A DNA stretch of 64,000 bases from assembly GCA_016713175.1 (NCBI GenBank), contig JADJPQ010000002.1:124001-188000 (forward strand), written 5' to 3'. The position numbers and the translations under genes are program-made. Below are positions 17,583 to 27,026 of this stretch, piece by piece; position 1 is the first letter of the stretch; the number at the start of each line of letters is the position of its first letter. The DNA is from Planctomycetota bacterium. Its GTDB lineage: Bacteria > Planctomycetota > UBA1135 > UBA2386. The notes under the pieces were generated by a model, which saw only the letters and a list, made by a program, of their open reading frames with translations, made no database searches and was not told where the DNA came from.

Positions 17583-18794
17583 ATGCGCGCGCCTTGTCGT
17601 CAACGAACCGTTCCCGTCCGCGTCGGCACCGTCACCGTCGGCGGCGGCGCACCGGTCGTCGTGCAATCGATGACCAACACCGACACCGCCGATGCGGCTG
17701 CCACCGCCGCGCAGGTCGCCGAGCTGTTCCTCGCCGGCAGTGAACTGGTGCGGATCACCGTCAATTCGCAGGAAGCCGCCGCCGCGGTGCCGGAGATCCG
17801 GCGCCGCCTCGACGACCTGGGGTTGCGGGTGCCGCTGATCGGCGACTTCCACTACAACGGCCACGTCCTGCTGACGAAGCACCCGGACTGCGCGCGGACC
17901 CTCGACAAGTACCGGATCAACCCCGGCAACGTCGGCAAGGGCGCTGCCCACGACCGCAACTTCGCGACCATGGTGCAGGTCGCGATCGACCACGACAAAC
18001 CGGTCCGCATCGGTGTCAATGCCGGTTCGCTCGACCAGGAACTGCTGAACTCGCTGATGGAGGCCAATGCGAAGCTGAACGAGCCGCAGGACGCCACCGG
18101 GGTGTTCCTCGAAGCGATGGTGCGCTCGGCGATCCAGTCGGCGCAGGCGGCGGAAGAACTCGGCCTGGCGCGCGACCACATCCTGCTCTCGGTCAAGATC
18201 TCGCGTGTGCAGGAACTGGCCCGGGTCTACCGCGAACTCGCCGCCCGCACCGACCACGCGCTGCACCTCGGCCTGACCGAAGCCGGCATGGGCATGAAGG
18301 GCATCGTCGCCTCGACCGCCGGCCTGGCGCTCTTGCTGCAGCAGGGCATCGGCGACACGATCCGGGTGTCGCTGACGCCGGAGCCGGGCAGCTCGAGGAC
18401 CCAGGAAGTCCGCGTCGCGCAGCAGATCCTGCAGGCGATGGAGATCCGACCGTTCCTGCCGCAGGTCACCGCCTGTCCGGGATGCGGCCGCACGACCTCG
18501 ACCTACTTCCAGGAACTGAGCCAGCAGGTCGAGAAGTTCCTGCACGAACGGATGCCGGTGTGGAAGCGCACCATACCGCAGGCGGCGACGCTGCAGGTCG
18601 CGGTGATGGGTTGCGTCGTCAATGGTCCGGGCGAGAGCAAGGCCGCGCACCTCGGCATCTCGTTGCCGGGGACCGGCGAGGAACCGCGCGCCCCGGTGTA
18701 CGAGGACGGCGTGCAGGTCGCCACGCTGCATGGACCGACGCTGGCGCAGCAGTTCCTGGCCCGGATCGAAGCGTACGTCGAACGGATGGCGTAG
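17583..18794 (+). CDS. ispG: 4-hydroxy-3-methylbut-2-enyl diphosphate synthase (GcpE)
   Basis: Penultimate enzyme of the MEP isoprenoid pathway, reductively converting MEcPP to HMBPP. It has 403 residues, the short bacterial form. The N-terminal TIM barrel starts VGTVTVGGGAPVVVQSMTNT and contains the RINPGNVG motif. The 4Fe-4S ligands are in CPGCGR (Cys298 and Cys301) and VMGCVVNGPGE (Cys344). TATCCT at 17565-17570, twelve bases before the ATG, is a possible -10 box, so the leader would be very short. Confidence 0.96.
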   Translation: MRAPCRQRTVPVRVGTVTVGGGAPVVVQSMTNTDTADAAATAAQVAELFLAGSELVRITVNSQEAAAAVPEIRRRLDDLGLRVPLIGDFHYNGHVLLTKHPDCARTLDKYRINPGNVGKGAAHDRNFATMVQVAIDHDKPVRIGVNAGSLDQELLNSLMEANAKLNEPQDATGVFLEAMVRSAIQSAQAAEELGLARDHILLSVKISRVQELARVYRELAARTDHALHLGLTEAGMGMKGIVASTAGLALLLQQGIGDTIRVSLTPEPGSSRTQEVRVAQQILQAMEIRPFLPQVTACPGCGRTTSTYFQELSQQVEKFLHERMPVWKRTIPQAATLQVAVMGCVVNGPGESKAAHLGISLPGTGEEPRAPVYEDGVQVATLHGPTLAQQFLARIEAYVERMA

Positions 18795-18851
18795 CCGCGT
18801 CGAAGCCGGCGCGCCCTGTCGCAGCGCTCGGCTCGCTCGCATGATGCGGCC

Positions 18852-20483
18852 ATGACCAGAGAACGAACGGCATGGCTGTGGGCGCTGCTGCCCGGCGTCC
18901 TCGTCGGCACACTTCCCGCCCAGGACTCGCCTTGGCACCTGCTCGAAGGCACACCACTGCGCTGCCAGGTCGATCCCACGCTGGTGCGCGGCAAGCCAGA
19001 CCTCGCGTTCGCCAATGAGCCGTTGCGCTTCGAACTACCAGGCACGGCCGGGAAGGCAGTGCCGCCGGGAATCTGCTGGCAACAGCTGATGGCGTTCACA
19101 GAAGCAGAAGCCGGGGCCCGGCGAGCGGCGAGTCTCGTCGAGTATCTGACCGAGAAGGACCCGGGAATCAGCGACCGCACGTTCGTGGGCAAGGGCAGCC
19201 CGCAATCGGCGACTGCCGGCACGGTCGCCAGCAAGCTGTGGGAGTACGGGGACGGTGACGACCCCATCGTCTGGCATATCGCGTCGCAGATCGATCACGA
19301 CGGCACGGAGTGGGCCCACGTCGTGACGGCGGTTCTGGGACCGGGACAACGGCAACCTGATGCCGACTTGCGGGCGCGGATGGTGGCACTCGCGACCTCG
19401 CTGCAGCCGATCGGCTTCGTTCCGCCTGCCGGCGCCTGGCCACGGGTCGAACCAGCCACGGTCGGCATGGACGCGGACCGACTCGCGGCCGCCATCGCGT
19501 TTGCGCAGCAGAAGCCGAGTCCCTGGCCCAAGGACTTCGCCACGCAGGAACAGATCTTCGGCCGGTTGCTCGGTCCGATGCCCAAGACCCGCGCCGACAC
19601 CAACGGCGTGATCGTCCGGCGCGGCCAGCTGGTGGCGACGTTCGGCGATGTCACGGCGGTCGATCCGACCTACTCGGTGGCCAAGAGCCTGCTGGCCACG
19701 GTCACCGCGATCGCAGTGCGCGACGGTCGGATCGGCGATCTCGACGAGCCGGTGGCCGCGCGCGTGCACGACGGCGGCTACGAGGGCATCAACGCCAAGG
19801 TGACCTGGCGGCATCACCTGCAGCAGGAATCCGAGTGGCAAGGCGTCATGTTCGGCAAGGACCACGCGTTCCTGGACCCGGTCGAGTTCGGCGCCGGGGT
19901 CCGCAAGCCACGCGAACGCCAGGACCCGGGCACGTACTACGAATACAACGATGTCCGGATCAACCGCTTCGCGCTGTCGTTGCTGCGCGTCTTCGGCGAG
20001 CCGGTACCCGAAGTGTTCGCCGCCCAGGTGATGACGCCGATCGGTGCTTCCACGACGTGGCGCTGGATCCCCTATGAGAATGCGATCGTCGACATCGACG
20101 GCAAACCGATGCCATCGATCAGCGGCGGCACGCGTTGGGGCGGCGGCGTCCACATCAGCGCGCTCGACCTGGCGCGGCTTGGCCTGCTGTGGCAACGCGG
20201 TGGCGCCTGGGGCGAACGGCAACTGCTGCCGACGTCGTTCGTCCGCGCGGCGCTGACCCCGAGTGCACATGGCCCCGACTACGGCTTCCTGTTCTGGCTC
20301 AACACCCGGCAGCAGAACTGGCCGGGTCTGCCGAAGACCTGCTTTGGCGCCCGCGGCGCCGGCAACAACACGGTGTTCGTCTCCCCCGAACACGAACTGG
20401 TGATCGTCTGGCGCTGGCATGCGACGGAGGGCGGCGCCGACGCGACGTTCTTCCGGATGGTCGTCGAGGCGATCACCGGGTAG
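18852..20483 (+). CDS. Exported serine hydrolase of the beta-lactamase/class C family
   Basis: 543 residues with signal peptide (LLPGVLVGTLPAQ). The nucleophile motif SVAK places Ser275 and Lys278 in the SxxK pattern. The second motif region reads GTYYEYNDVRIN, giving Tyr-Asn-Asp where the family usually has Tyr-x-Asn. The C-terminal active-site strand lies in the GARGAGNNTVFVSPEHELVIVW region. The first 200 residues are a beta-rich N-terminal extension with no recognised domain. It is probably an esterase or peptidase rather than a true beta-lactamase. It shares no operon with its neighbours. Confidence 0.85.
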   Translation: MTRERTAWLWALLPGVLVGTLPAQDSPWHLLEGTPLRCQVDPTLVRGKPDLAFANEPLRFELPGTAGKAVPPGICWQQLMAFTEAEAGARRAASLVEYLTEKDPGISDRTFVGKGSPQSATAGTVASKLWEYGDGDDPIVWHIASQIDHDGTEWAHVVTAVLGPGQRQPDADLRARMVALATSLQPIGFVPPAGAWPRVEPATVGMDADRLAAAIAFAQQKPSPWPKDFATQEQIFGRLLGPMPKTRADTNGVIVRRGQLVATFGDVTAVDPTYSVAKSLLATVTAIAVRDGRIGDLDEPVAARVHDGGYEGINAKVTWRHHLQQESEWQGVMFGKDHAFLDPVEFGAGVRKPRERQDPGTYYEYNDVRINRFALSLLRVFGEPVPEVFAAQVMTPIGASTTWRWIPYENAIVDIDGKPMPSISGGTRWGGGVHISALDLARLGLLWQRGGAWGERQLLPTSFVRAALTPSAHGPDYGFLFWLNTRQQNWPGLPKTCFGARGAGNNTVFVSPEHELVIVWRWHATEGGADATFFRMVVEAITG

Positions 20484-20503
20484 GAGCGCGCCGTCGCCCC
20501 GGG

Positions 20504-21430
20504 TCACCGCGCCTTCGCCGGCGCCGCCGCGGGTGCCCGGCACAACGCCGCCAGCACCGACGCGGGCGCCGCGTTCCAGGCGATCATCTGGGTGTCGACG
20601 AGGTCCGCTTCCTCGTCGTGCACGATCGTCGTGGTCGACTGCGCGATGCCGACGACGTTGCCGCACGAATCGACGATCGGGCCGCCGGAGCTGCCGCGCG
20701 CGAACGGGGTCGTCACCTGCAACCAGCGTGTGATCGGCCCAGCGGGCGGCCGGACGCCGTGCGCAGGTTCGCCCTCGTCGGACGTGCCGCCCGGCGCGCC
20801 GCGGAGCTGCTGCCAACGGGCAACCATGCCTTCGCTGAACCAGCCGAACTGATGGTCGGGATGACTCAGGCACCACACCCGTTCGCCGACCCGCGCGCCG
20901 GCCCGCAGCGGCAACGGCGTGAACTTCGCGGCGCACCGCAGCACACACAGATCCTGCGCGACATCTGCGGCAACCACGTCGGTCACCGGCCAGACCCGAC
21001 CCTGCAGATCGGCGATCGCGACGAAGGCCGAGGGCTGCCCGGCTTCCTCGGCCAGCACATGCGCGCAGGTGGCCACCAGCCCATCGGCACCGATCGCGAA
21101 ACCGGTCGAAGCGGTGACATGCCAGTTCGGGCAATCGGGGCAGCGATACCAGATCGCCACCAGCAGCGTGCTGGCCCGGACCCGGTCGTAGAGGTCTGGC
21201 GGCGACAATGGCGTCGTGCTCGCCGGCGCCGGTGCGAGTTCGACCGTCGTCGCCTGCACCAGCCGTTCGCGCAACGCGGCGTCGGAGCGGAGCGAACCCG
21301 CCGCGTGTAGTTCCGCGGCGGCAGCTTCGACCCTGGCCAGCAGCGCGTCGTCGTCGATCGGTTCGGGATCCTGCGCCGACAGCGGCCCGAGCAGGCAGAG
21401 CAACGGCAACGACAGGGTCGACGAGTTCAT
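20504..21430 (-). CDS. Exported trypsin-like serine protease at the end of the sugar-ABC operon
   Basis: 308 residues from the ATG at 21430-21428 with signal peptide (SLPLLCLLGPLSAQ). The S1 catalytic triad is visible: His124 in ATCAHVL, Asp160 in AQDLCVLRC, and Ser248 in ARGSSGGPIVD. A CPDC pair at 97-100 and other cysteines suggest disulfides outside the cytoplasm. No PDZ domain follows, unlike DegP. It begins 17 bases after the permease stop and is probably co-transcribed with the importer. Its substrate is unknown. Confidence 0.85.
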   Translation of the reverse strand: MNSSTLSLPLLCLLGPLSAQDPEPIDDDALLARVEAAAAELHAAGSLRSDAALRERLVQATTVELAPAPASTTPLSPPDLYDRVRASTLLVAIWYRCPDCPNWHVTASTGFAIGADGLVATCAHVLAEEAGQPSAFVAIADLQGRVWPVTDVVAADVAQDLCVLRCAAKFTPLPLRAGARVGERVWCLSHPDHQFGWFSEGMVARWQQLRGAPGGTSDEGEPAHGVRPPAGPITRWLQVTTPFARGSSGGPIVDSCGNVVGIAQSTTTIVHDEEADLVDTQMIAWNAAPASVLAALCRAPAAAPAKAR

Positions 21431-21447
21431 CCGTTGCACGATGTTAC

Positions 21448-22383
21448 TCAGCGTTGCCGCCAGCGATCGAGGGCCACGGCCACGACGATGATCGCGCCGA
21501 TCAGGATGTCCTGCACGTGATCGGGCACGCCGGTCAACGTGCAGCCGTTGCGCAACACCCCCATCAGGACCGCGCCGATCAGCGCGCCGACGAGGCTGCC
21601 TTCCCCGCCGGCCAGGCTGGCGCCGCCGATGACCACCGCGGCGACGACCTTCAGTTCGAGGCCGCTGCCGGCCGTCGGATCGCCGACGTTCATCGTGCCC
21701 CACAGCAACACGCCGATCAGGCCGGCCAGCAATCCGCACAACGCGTAGACGCCGAACTTGGTGCGCTCGACCGGCACGCCGCACAGTCGCGCGTTCGCCT
21801 CATTGGAGCCGACCGCGAACACGTGCAAACCGAACACCGTCCGCCGCAGCAGCACCGCCAGCAGCAGCGCGATCACCGCGGTCAACCAGACCGCGGCCCC
21901 GACGCCAAGCCACGCGGGCGACGGCACGTTGCGGACCCACCACTGCAGGAAGCCCGCATCGGCGTCGATCTTCTGGTTGCCGGCCAGCCACTTCGCCAGA
22001 CCGCGTGCGACTCCCATCGTGCCGAGCGTGACGATGAACGGCACGACCCGCAGCCGGGTCACCAGCAGGCCGTTGCCGAGCCCGCACAGCCCGCCCAGCG
22101 CGATGCCGCACACCACCGCCAGGCCGATCGGCAGACCACCCTGCCCGCAGGCCGCCGCGGCGACCGCACACAGCGCCACGACGGCGCCGATCGACAGATC
22201 GATGCCGCCGGCGATGACGACGAAGGTCATGCCCAGTGCCCCGAGCGCGACCGGCACCGCCTGCATCAGCACGATCTGCAGGTTGTAGACCGAGAAGAAC
22301 TGCGCCGGGCGCAACGAGCCGAACAGCAGGACCACCAGCAGCAGACCGAGGAACGGTCCGGCCTTGCCGAGCAACTGCCTCAT
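21448..22383 (-). CDS. RbsC-type sugar ABC transporter permease
   Basis: Inner-membrane permease, 311 residues, with about 8-10 hydrophobic segments. The RbsC-family core is clear: GMTFVVIAGGIDLSIGAVVAL near residue 55, FIVTLGTMGVARGLA, AVGSNEANARLCGV (the cytoplasmic coupling loop), and a C-terminal VIGGASLAGGEGSLVGALIGA. Start ATG 22383-22381 overlaps the ATPase stop (ATGA). It forms an importer with the next two genes. The ligand could be ribose, another monosaccharide or a nucleoside. Confidence 0.92.
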   Translation of the reverse strand: MRQLLGKAGPFLGLLLVVLLFGSLRPAQFFSVYNLQIVLMQAVPVALGALGMTFVVIAGGIDLSIGAVVALCAVAAAACGQGGLPIGLAVVCGIALGGLCGLGNGLLVTRLRVVPFIVTLGTMGVARGLAKWLAGNQKIDADAGFLQWWVRNVPSPAWLGVGAAVWLTAVIALLLAVLLRRTVFGLHVFAVGSNEANARLCGVPVERTKFGVYALCGLLAGLIGVLLWGTMNVGDPTAGSGLELKVVAAVVIGGASLAGGEGSLVGALIGAVLMGVLRNGCTLTGVPDHVQDILIGAIIVVAVALDRWRQR

Positions 22384-23858
22384 GCCACCTCCTGCGCCAG
22401 CGCCGCCTGCAGCAGCGATTCCTGGGTCCACTGCGCCACCGGGCGCGCGGCGGAGAGCACGCCGCGACACAGCACCGCGATGCGATCGCACAGCCCGAGC
22501 AGTTCGGGCAGCTGCGAACTGACCAGCAGGATCGCGGCACCCTGTCGCGCCAGCCGGTCGAGCAACGCGTAGATCTCCTGCCGCGCGCCGACGTCGATGC
22601 CGCGCGTCGGTTCATCGAGCAACAGCACGTTGGCCTCGGCCGCCAGCAACCGCGCGAACGCGACCTTCTGCTGGTTGCCGCCCGACAGCGTACCGGCCCG
22701 CTGACCCGGCCCGCGCGCCTTGATGCGCAACTCGGAAAGCCACGCGCGGACGGTCCCGGCGACCCGCGCTGGTGGCAACCATGGTCCATCGCGGCCCGCC
22801 GATGGCAGCACGATGTTCTCGCCGATCGGCCGTTGCAGGCTGAGGCCGATGGTCTTGCGGTCCTCGGCGAGGAAGCCGATGCCGTGCCGCCACAGCGATG
22901 CCGGTCGCCGCGCCACTCCTGGAGCAACCGCGAACTCGATCCGGCCCGCCCGCGTCGGGCGCAGGCCGAAGATCGTCTCGAGCAGTTCGGTGCGACCCGC
23001 GCCGCACAGACCGCCGATGCCCAGGATCTCGCCGCGCCGCAACTCGAACGACGCGCGTACCGGCAATGGCACCCCGACCAGATCGGTGACCACCAGCGCC
23101 GATGCGCCGGGCGTTCGCCCACCCGCGGGATACAACTCCGAGATCGAACGGCCGGCCATGTGGGCCACCAGCGCCGCGTCGGTGGTGTCCGCCAGCCGGC
23201 CGCTGGCGACCGTGCAGCCATCGCGCAGCACGGTGAAGCGATCGGCGATGACCCGCACCTCCTCGAGGAAGTGGCTGATGTAGAGGATCGCCAGGCCCTG
23301 CGCCCGCAGCCGCGAGATCACCAGAAACAGCCGCTGCACGTCCTCGCGGCCGAGCGAACTGGTCGGCTCATCCATCACCAGCACCCGCGCCTGCCGGGCG
23401 ACCGCGCGCGCGATCTCGACCATCTGCCGATCGGCCGGCGCCAAGGCCGAGACCCGGGTGTCCGGATCGAGATCCTGGCGCTGCACCGCCGCCAGCGCGG
23501 CGGCGGCGGCGGTGTGCAGATCCTGTCGCGGCAACGCCAAGGCCCGACCCGTGCGGCCCAGTGCCAGGTTCTCGGCAATCGTCAGGTGCGGCAGCAACGT
23601 CAGTTCCTGCCAGATCATCGCCACGCCGGCGGCCTGAGCGGCCATCGGCGTCGCCACCGCCAGCGGCCGACCATCGAGTTCGATCGTCCCCGCGTGCGGC
23701 ATGACCGCGCCGGCCAGCACCTTCATCAGTGAACTCTTGCCGGCGCCGTTCTCGCCGAGCAGCGCATGCACCTCGCCGGCCGCGACCTGCAGCGACGCCT
23801 GGTGCAGCACCTGCGCCTCGCCATACGCGAGGTCGATTCCCTGCATCGACAGCCGCAT
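22380..23858 (-). CDS. RbsA-type sugar ABC transporter ATPase (two ABC domains)
   Basis: 492 residues with two fused nucleotide-binding domains as in RbsA/MglA. Domain 1 has GENGAGKSSLMKVLAG near residue 35 and VLVMDEPTSSLG. Domain 2 has the degenerate GLCGAGRTELLETIFG in place of Walker A, then LSGGNQQKVAFARLL and VLLLDEPTRGIDVGA. The asymmetry is normal for the family. It starts three bases after the binding-protein stop and overlaps the permease. Confidence 0.94.
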   Translation of the reverse strand: MRLSMQGIDLAYGEAQVLHQASLQVAAGEVHALLGENGAGKSSLMKVLAGAVMPHAGTIELDGRPLAVATPMAAQAAGVAMIWQELTLLPHLTIAENLALGRTGRALALPRQDLHTAAAAALAAVQRQDLDPDTRVSALAPADRQMVEIARAVARQARVLVMDEPTSSLGREDVQRLFLVISRLRAQGLAILYISHFLEEVRVIADRFTVLRDGCTVASGRLADTTDAALVAHMAGRSISELYPAGGRTPGASALVVTDLVGVPLPVRASFELRRGEILGIGGLCGAGRTELLETIFGLRPTRAGRIEFAVAPGVARRPASLWRHGIGFLAEDRKTIGLSLQRPIGENIVLPSAGRDGPWLPPARVAGTVRAWLSELRIKARGPGQRAGTLSGGNQQKVAFARLLAAEANVLLLDEPTRGIDVGARQEIYALLDRLARQGAAILLVSSQLPELLGLCDRIAVLCRGVLSAARPVAQWTQESLLQAALAQEVA

Positions 23859-23861
23859 GCG

Positions 23862-24863
23862 TCAGCGCGACAGGATCGACAGATCCGGCTTCAACAGGGC
23901 CTGCACCTTCGGTTCGGTGCGATTCTCCGGCGTCGCCAGCACCAGGTCGGTCGCGACGTCCTTCTGCACCGGCTGGCCGCGAAGATGCGCGACCATCAGT
24001 TCGACCGCCCGCTTGCCCATGCCGACCGGATCCTGCACGACGAGCCCGTGGACCTCGCCCTTCTCGAGCCCGGTCAACAGCGCCGAACTGGCATCGAAAC
24101 CGACGAACTTGACCTTGCCGGCCTTGCTGGCGCGCTGCAGCGCGATCAGCATGCCATGCGCCGTCGACTCGTTGGGGCAGAACGCGCCATCGACGTCGGG
24201 GTGCGCGACCAGCAGTGACTCGGACGCCGCGACCGCCTTCTCGGTGTCACCGCCATACTGATCGGAACTGACCACCTGGATCTGCGGGAACCTGCCCTGC
24301 AGCGTGCTCAGGAAGCCCTCTTCCCGCGCCATCGTGCTGGCCGAACCCTGCTGGAAGCGCAGCATCACGACCCGCCCCTTGCCCTGCAACAAGCCGCCTA
24401 GCCGTTCGGCCGCCAGCACGCCGCCGGCGCGATTGTCGGTCGCGACGAACGCCACGTGCGCATCGCCGGCAAGGCCCGAGTCGAACACGACCGTCGGCAC
24501 CTTCGCCGCCTTCGCTTCGGCCACTGCCGGCACCAGCGCCTGCTGGTCGACCGGTGCGAGCACGATGCCCTGCACACCGGCGCTGAGGAAGTTCTGCACG
24601 GTCTGGATCTGGGCCTGCCGATCGCCTTCGGGATCGGGGCCTTTCCATTCGATCGCGACGCCCAGTTCGACCGCCGCAGTCTTGGCGCCAGCGTGCACCG
24701 CCTTCCAGAACTCGTGCAGCGTGCCCTTGGGAATCACCGCCAGCCGCAACGGCTGGCCACTGCCGCCACCGCTGGCGGCGCTGCCGGAATCCCCGCAGCT
24801 GGAGCACACCAAAGCCAGGAACGACAAGGCCGACCACATGGCCCACGGACGACGGCACGACAT
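23862..24863 (-). CDS. Periplasmic sugar-binding lipoprotein (RbsB/Peripla_BP_4 type)
   Basis: 333 residues from the ATG at 24863-24861. The lipobox ALVCSSC near residue 22 is followed by a Ser/Gly linker. Type I binding-protein features include GTLHEFWKAVHAGAKTAA, QIQTVQNFLSAGVQGIVLAP, PTVVFDSGLAGD, and CPNESTAHGMLIALQ. It is the first gene of the binding protein-ATPase-permease-protease unit. The ligand is not deducible. A thymidine phosphorylase pair encoded nearby on the same strand makes nucleosides or ribose a reasonable guess, but a plus-strand regulator gene separates the units. Confidence 0.92.
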   Translation of the reverse strand: MSCRRPWAMWSALSFLALVCSSCGDSGSAASGGGSGQPLRLAVIPKGTLHEFWKAVHAGAKTAAVELGVAIEWKGPDPEGDRQAQIQTVQNFLSAGVQGIVLAPVDQQALVPAVAEAKAAKVPTVVFDSGLAGDAHVAFVATDNRAGGVLAAERLGGLLQGKGRVVMLRFQQGSASTMAREEGFLSTLQGRFPQIQVVSSDQYGGDTEKAVAASESLLVAHPDVDGAFCPNESTAHGMLIALQRASKAGKVKFVGFDASSALLTGLEKGEVHGLVVQDPVGMGKRAVELMVAHLRGQPVQKDVATDLVLATPENRTEPKVQALLKPDLSILSR

Positions 24864-25052
24864 GGGACACAGTCTGCCGGCCGTGGCCACCGACCGGAAG
24901 CCAGGATCCACCGTTCCCGACGGCCGACGTTCCGGCCGTCCGGTAGCAGCGGCGAATCGGCCACGGATGTTCAAGGAACCGGCAACCCCCGGTCGATAGG
25001 CCAGGAACAGGACGCCAACCGCAGGCAATCGGCGTCCGCAGGGCAACCCACG

Positions 25053-25706
25053 ATGAGTTCTCCTCACGATCTGCTGATTCCACGGCCTGGGGAGAGGGCC
25101 GTGACAGCACCACCGCTGGTGTCGGTCGTCGATGACGAGCCGACGATCCAGCAGTTGTTCGTCCAGCTCGGCCGGCTCGAAGGGCTCGCCGTACGCACCT
25201 GGACCCGCGGCGCCGATTTCCTGGCCGCCTTCGACGAGTCGCAACCGGGCTGCCTGGTGCTCGACCTGAACCTGCCCGACATGTCGGGCCTGCAGGTGCT
25301 CGAACAACTCGGCCGACGCGGCAGCCACATCCCGGTCGTGTTCATGAGCGGCCTGGCGAAGGTCTCGCAGGCGGTCGCGGCGCTGAAGCTCGGCAGCCTG
25401 GACTTCGTCGAGAAGCCGTTCGCGATCGACGACATGATGGCGGCGATCCATCGCGCCATCGACTCCGATCGCGCGCGTCGCGCCACCGAACAGCAGCAGC
25501 ACCACCTGCGCGAACGGTTCGCGGCGCTGACACCACGCGAGACCGAGGTGATGGATCTGGTCGTCCAGGGGCACGCCAACAAAGCCGTCGCGGCGACCCT
25601 CGGCGTCAGTCCGAAGACGGTCGAGGTGCATCGCGCCAACGTGATGCGCAAGACCGGCGCCAACTCGCTCGCCGAACTGGTCCGGCTGAAGATCGCGGTG
25701 CGCTGA
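25053..25706 (+). CDS. FixJ-family response regulator
   Basis: 217 residues. The receiver domain (about 20-140) has acidic pair Asp27/28 in VVDDEP, phospho-acceptor Asp71 in LVLDLNLPDMSG, and Lys121 in EKPFA. A LuxR-type DNA-binding helix-turn-helix follows (about 156-215) with LTPRETEVMDLVVQGHANKAVA. An in-frame GTG at 25101 preceded by GGGGAGAGGG would start just before the receiver and may be the true start, because the ATG at 25053 has no good ribosome binding site. No histidine kinase is adjacent. It converges with deoA, nine bases apart. Confidence 0.92.
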   Translation: MSSPHDLLIPRPGERAVTAPPLVSVVDDEPTIQQLFVQLGRLEGLAVRTWTRGADFLAAFDESQPGCLVLDLNLPDMSGLQVLEQLGRRGSHIPVVFMSGLAKVSQAVAALKLGSLDFVEKPFAIDDMMAAIHRAIDSDRARRATEQQQHHLRERFAALTPRETEVMDLVVQGHANKAVAATLGVSPKTVEVHRANVMRKTGANSLAELVRLKIAVR

Positions 25707-25715
25707 ACGGCGCCG

Positions 25716-27026
25716 TCAGTCGGCGCGGCGCCGCACCAAGGGCCCGCGCCGCCGCCGCTCGTCGCCGACCGGCATCGCCGCCGCCACCTGCGCGGCCGCC
25801 GCTGCCGCCGCCGCGGCAGTCCGGGCGTGCACGAAGGCCAGCGGCTGCCCGCTGGCGACCGCATCGCCGAGCGCCGTCGCCAGCACGATGCCGACCGCCG
25901 GGTCGACCGCATCGGTCGGTTGCCGCCGGCCGCCGCCCAGATCGACGACCACCTGACCCAGCGCCAACGGGTCGACGTCGTCGACGTAGCCCGCCCGCGC
26001 CGCCGGCACCGGCACGACGACCGGTGCGCGCGGCAACAGCCCGGCGTCGTCGCACAAGCGCGGATCGCCGCCCTGCAGTTCGAGGTTGTGGCGGAACACG
26101 TGCCTGACGACCCCGTCGGCGAGCAACCGTTCGAGCACCGCCTGACCGGCATCGACGCTGGCCGCCAGGCCGCCGAGCAGCAGCATCTCCGCACCCAGTC
26201 GCAGCGTCACTTCGAGCAGGTCCGCCGGGCCGCGCCCTTCGAGCGCGTCGAGCACCTCGCGCACTTCGACGGCATTGCCGAGTGCCTGCCCGAGCGGGTG
26301 ATCCATGTCGGTCAACAACGCCGCCATCCTGATGCCGGCAGCGCGCCCCACCGCACAAAGACTCTCCATCAGCGTCGTGGCATCGTGCTCTTGCACCATG
26401 AATGCCGCCCGCCCGACCTTGACGTCCATCACCAGGCCGTCGATGCCCTCGGCGAGCTTCTTGGCCAGGATCGAGCTCGTGATCAGCGGGATGCTCTCGA
26501 CGGTGCCGCTGATGTCGCGCGTCGCATACATCCGGCGATCCGCCGGCGCGATCTCGGCGCTCGGCGCCGCCATCGCATAGCCGCACTGGTCGAGGACTCT
26601 CTGGAACCGCTCGATCGACAGATCGGTCCGGTAGCCCGGGATCGCCGCCAGCTTGTCGATCGTGCCGCCGGTGTGCCCGAGGCCGCGACCGCTGATCATC
26701 GGCACCGCCAATCCCGCCGCTGCCACCATCGGCGCCAGCAGCAGACTGACCTTGTCGCCGACCCCGCCGGTGCTGTGCTTGTCGATCTTCGGCTTGTGCA
26801 CGTGGTCGTGGCGCAGCACGCGACCCGAATCGCGCATCGCCAGCGTCAAGGCCGTGGTCTCGGCCGCGGTCATGCCGTTGCAGCACACCGCCATCAGCAA
26901 CGCACCGAGCTGCGCGTCCCCGAGCGAACCATCGACGACGCCACCGATCAGATCGGCGATCTCGTCGCCCGACAGTTCGCCGGCATCCCGCTTCTTGGCA
27001 ATCAACCGCGCCGGATGGTGCTTCAC
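25716..27026 (-). CDS. deoA: Thymidine (pyrimidine-nucleoside) phosphorylase
   Basis: 436 residues from the GTG at 27026, which overlaps the aldehyde dehydrogenase stop (GTGA). It performs phosphorolysis of thymidine, deoxyuridine or uridine to base plus (deoxy)ribose 1-phosphate. Family motifs: DKHSTGGVGDKVSLLLAP, ISGRGLGHTGGTIDKL (the signature region), KKLAEGIDGLVMDVKVG, and a full C-terminal PYNP domain (APVVVPVPAARAGYV). The last 25 residues are an Ala/Arg-rich tail with no homologous motif. Confidence 0.94.
   Translation of the reverse strand: MKHHPARLIAKKRDAGELSGDEIADLIGGVVDGSLGDAQLGALLMAVCCNGMTAAETTALTLAMRDSGRVLRHDHVHKPKIDKHSTGGVGDKVSLLLAPMVAAAGLAVPMISGRGLGHTGGTIDKLAAIPGYRTDLSIERFQRVLDQCGYAMAAPSAEIAPADRRMYATRDISGTVESIPLITSSILAKKLAEGIDGLVMDVKVGRAAFMVQEHDATTLMESLCAVGRAAGIRMAALLTDMDHPLGQALGNAVEVREVLDALEGRGPADLLEVTLRLGAEMLLLGGLAASVDAGQAVLERLLADGVVRHVFRHNLELQGGDPRLCDDAGLLPRAPVVVPVPAARAGYVDDVDPLALGQVVVDLGGGRRQPTDAVDPAVGIVLATALGDAVASGQPLAFVHARTAAAAAAAAAQVAAAMPVGDERRRRGPLVRRRAD

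Noticed and set aside
18852..20483. Antibiotic-resistance beta-lactamase
   Set aside because: SxxK is present, but the second motif is atypical and the protein has a 200-residue extension, which fits the broad serine-hydrolase family rather than a dedicated beta-lactamase.
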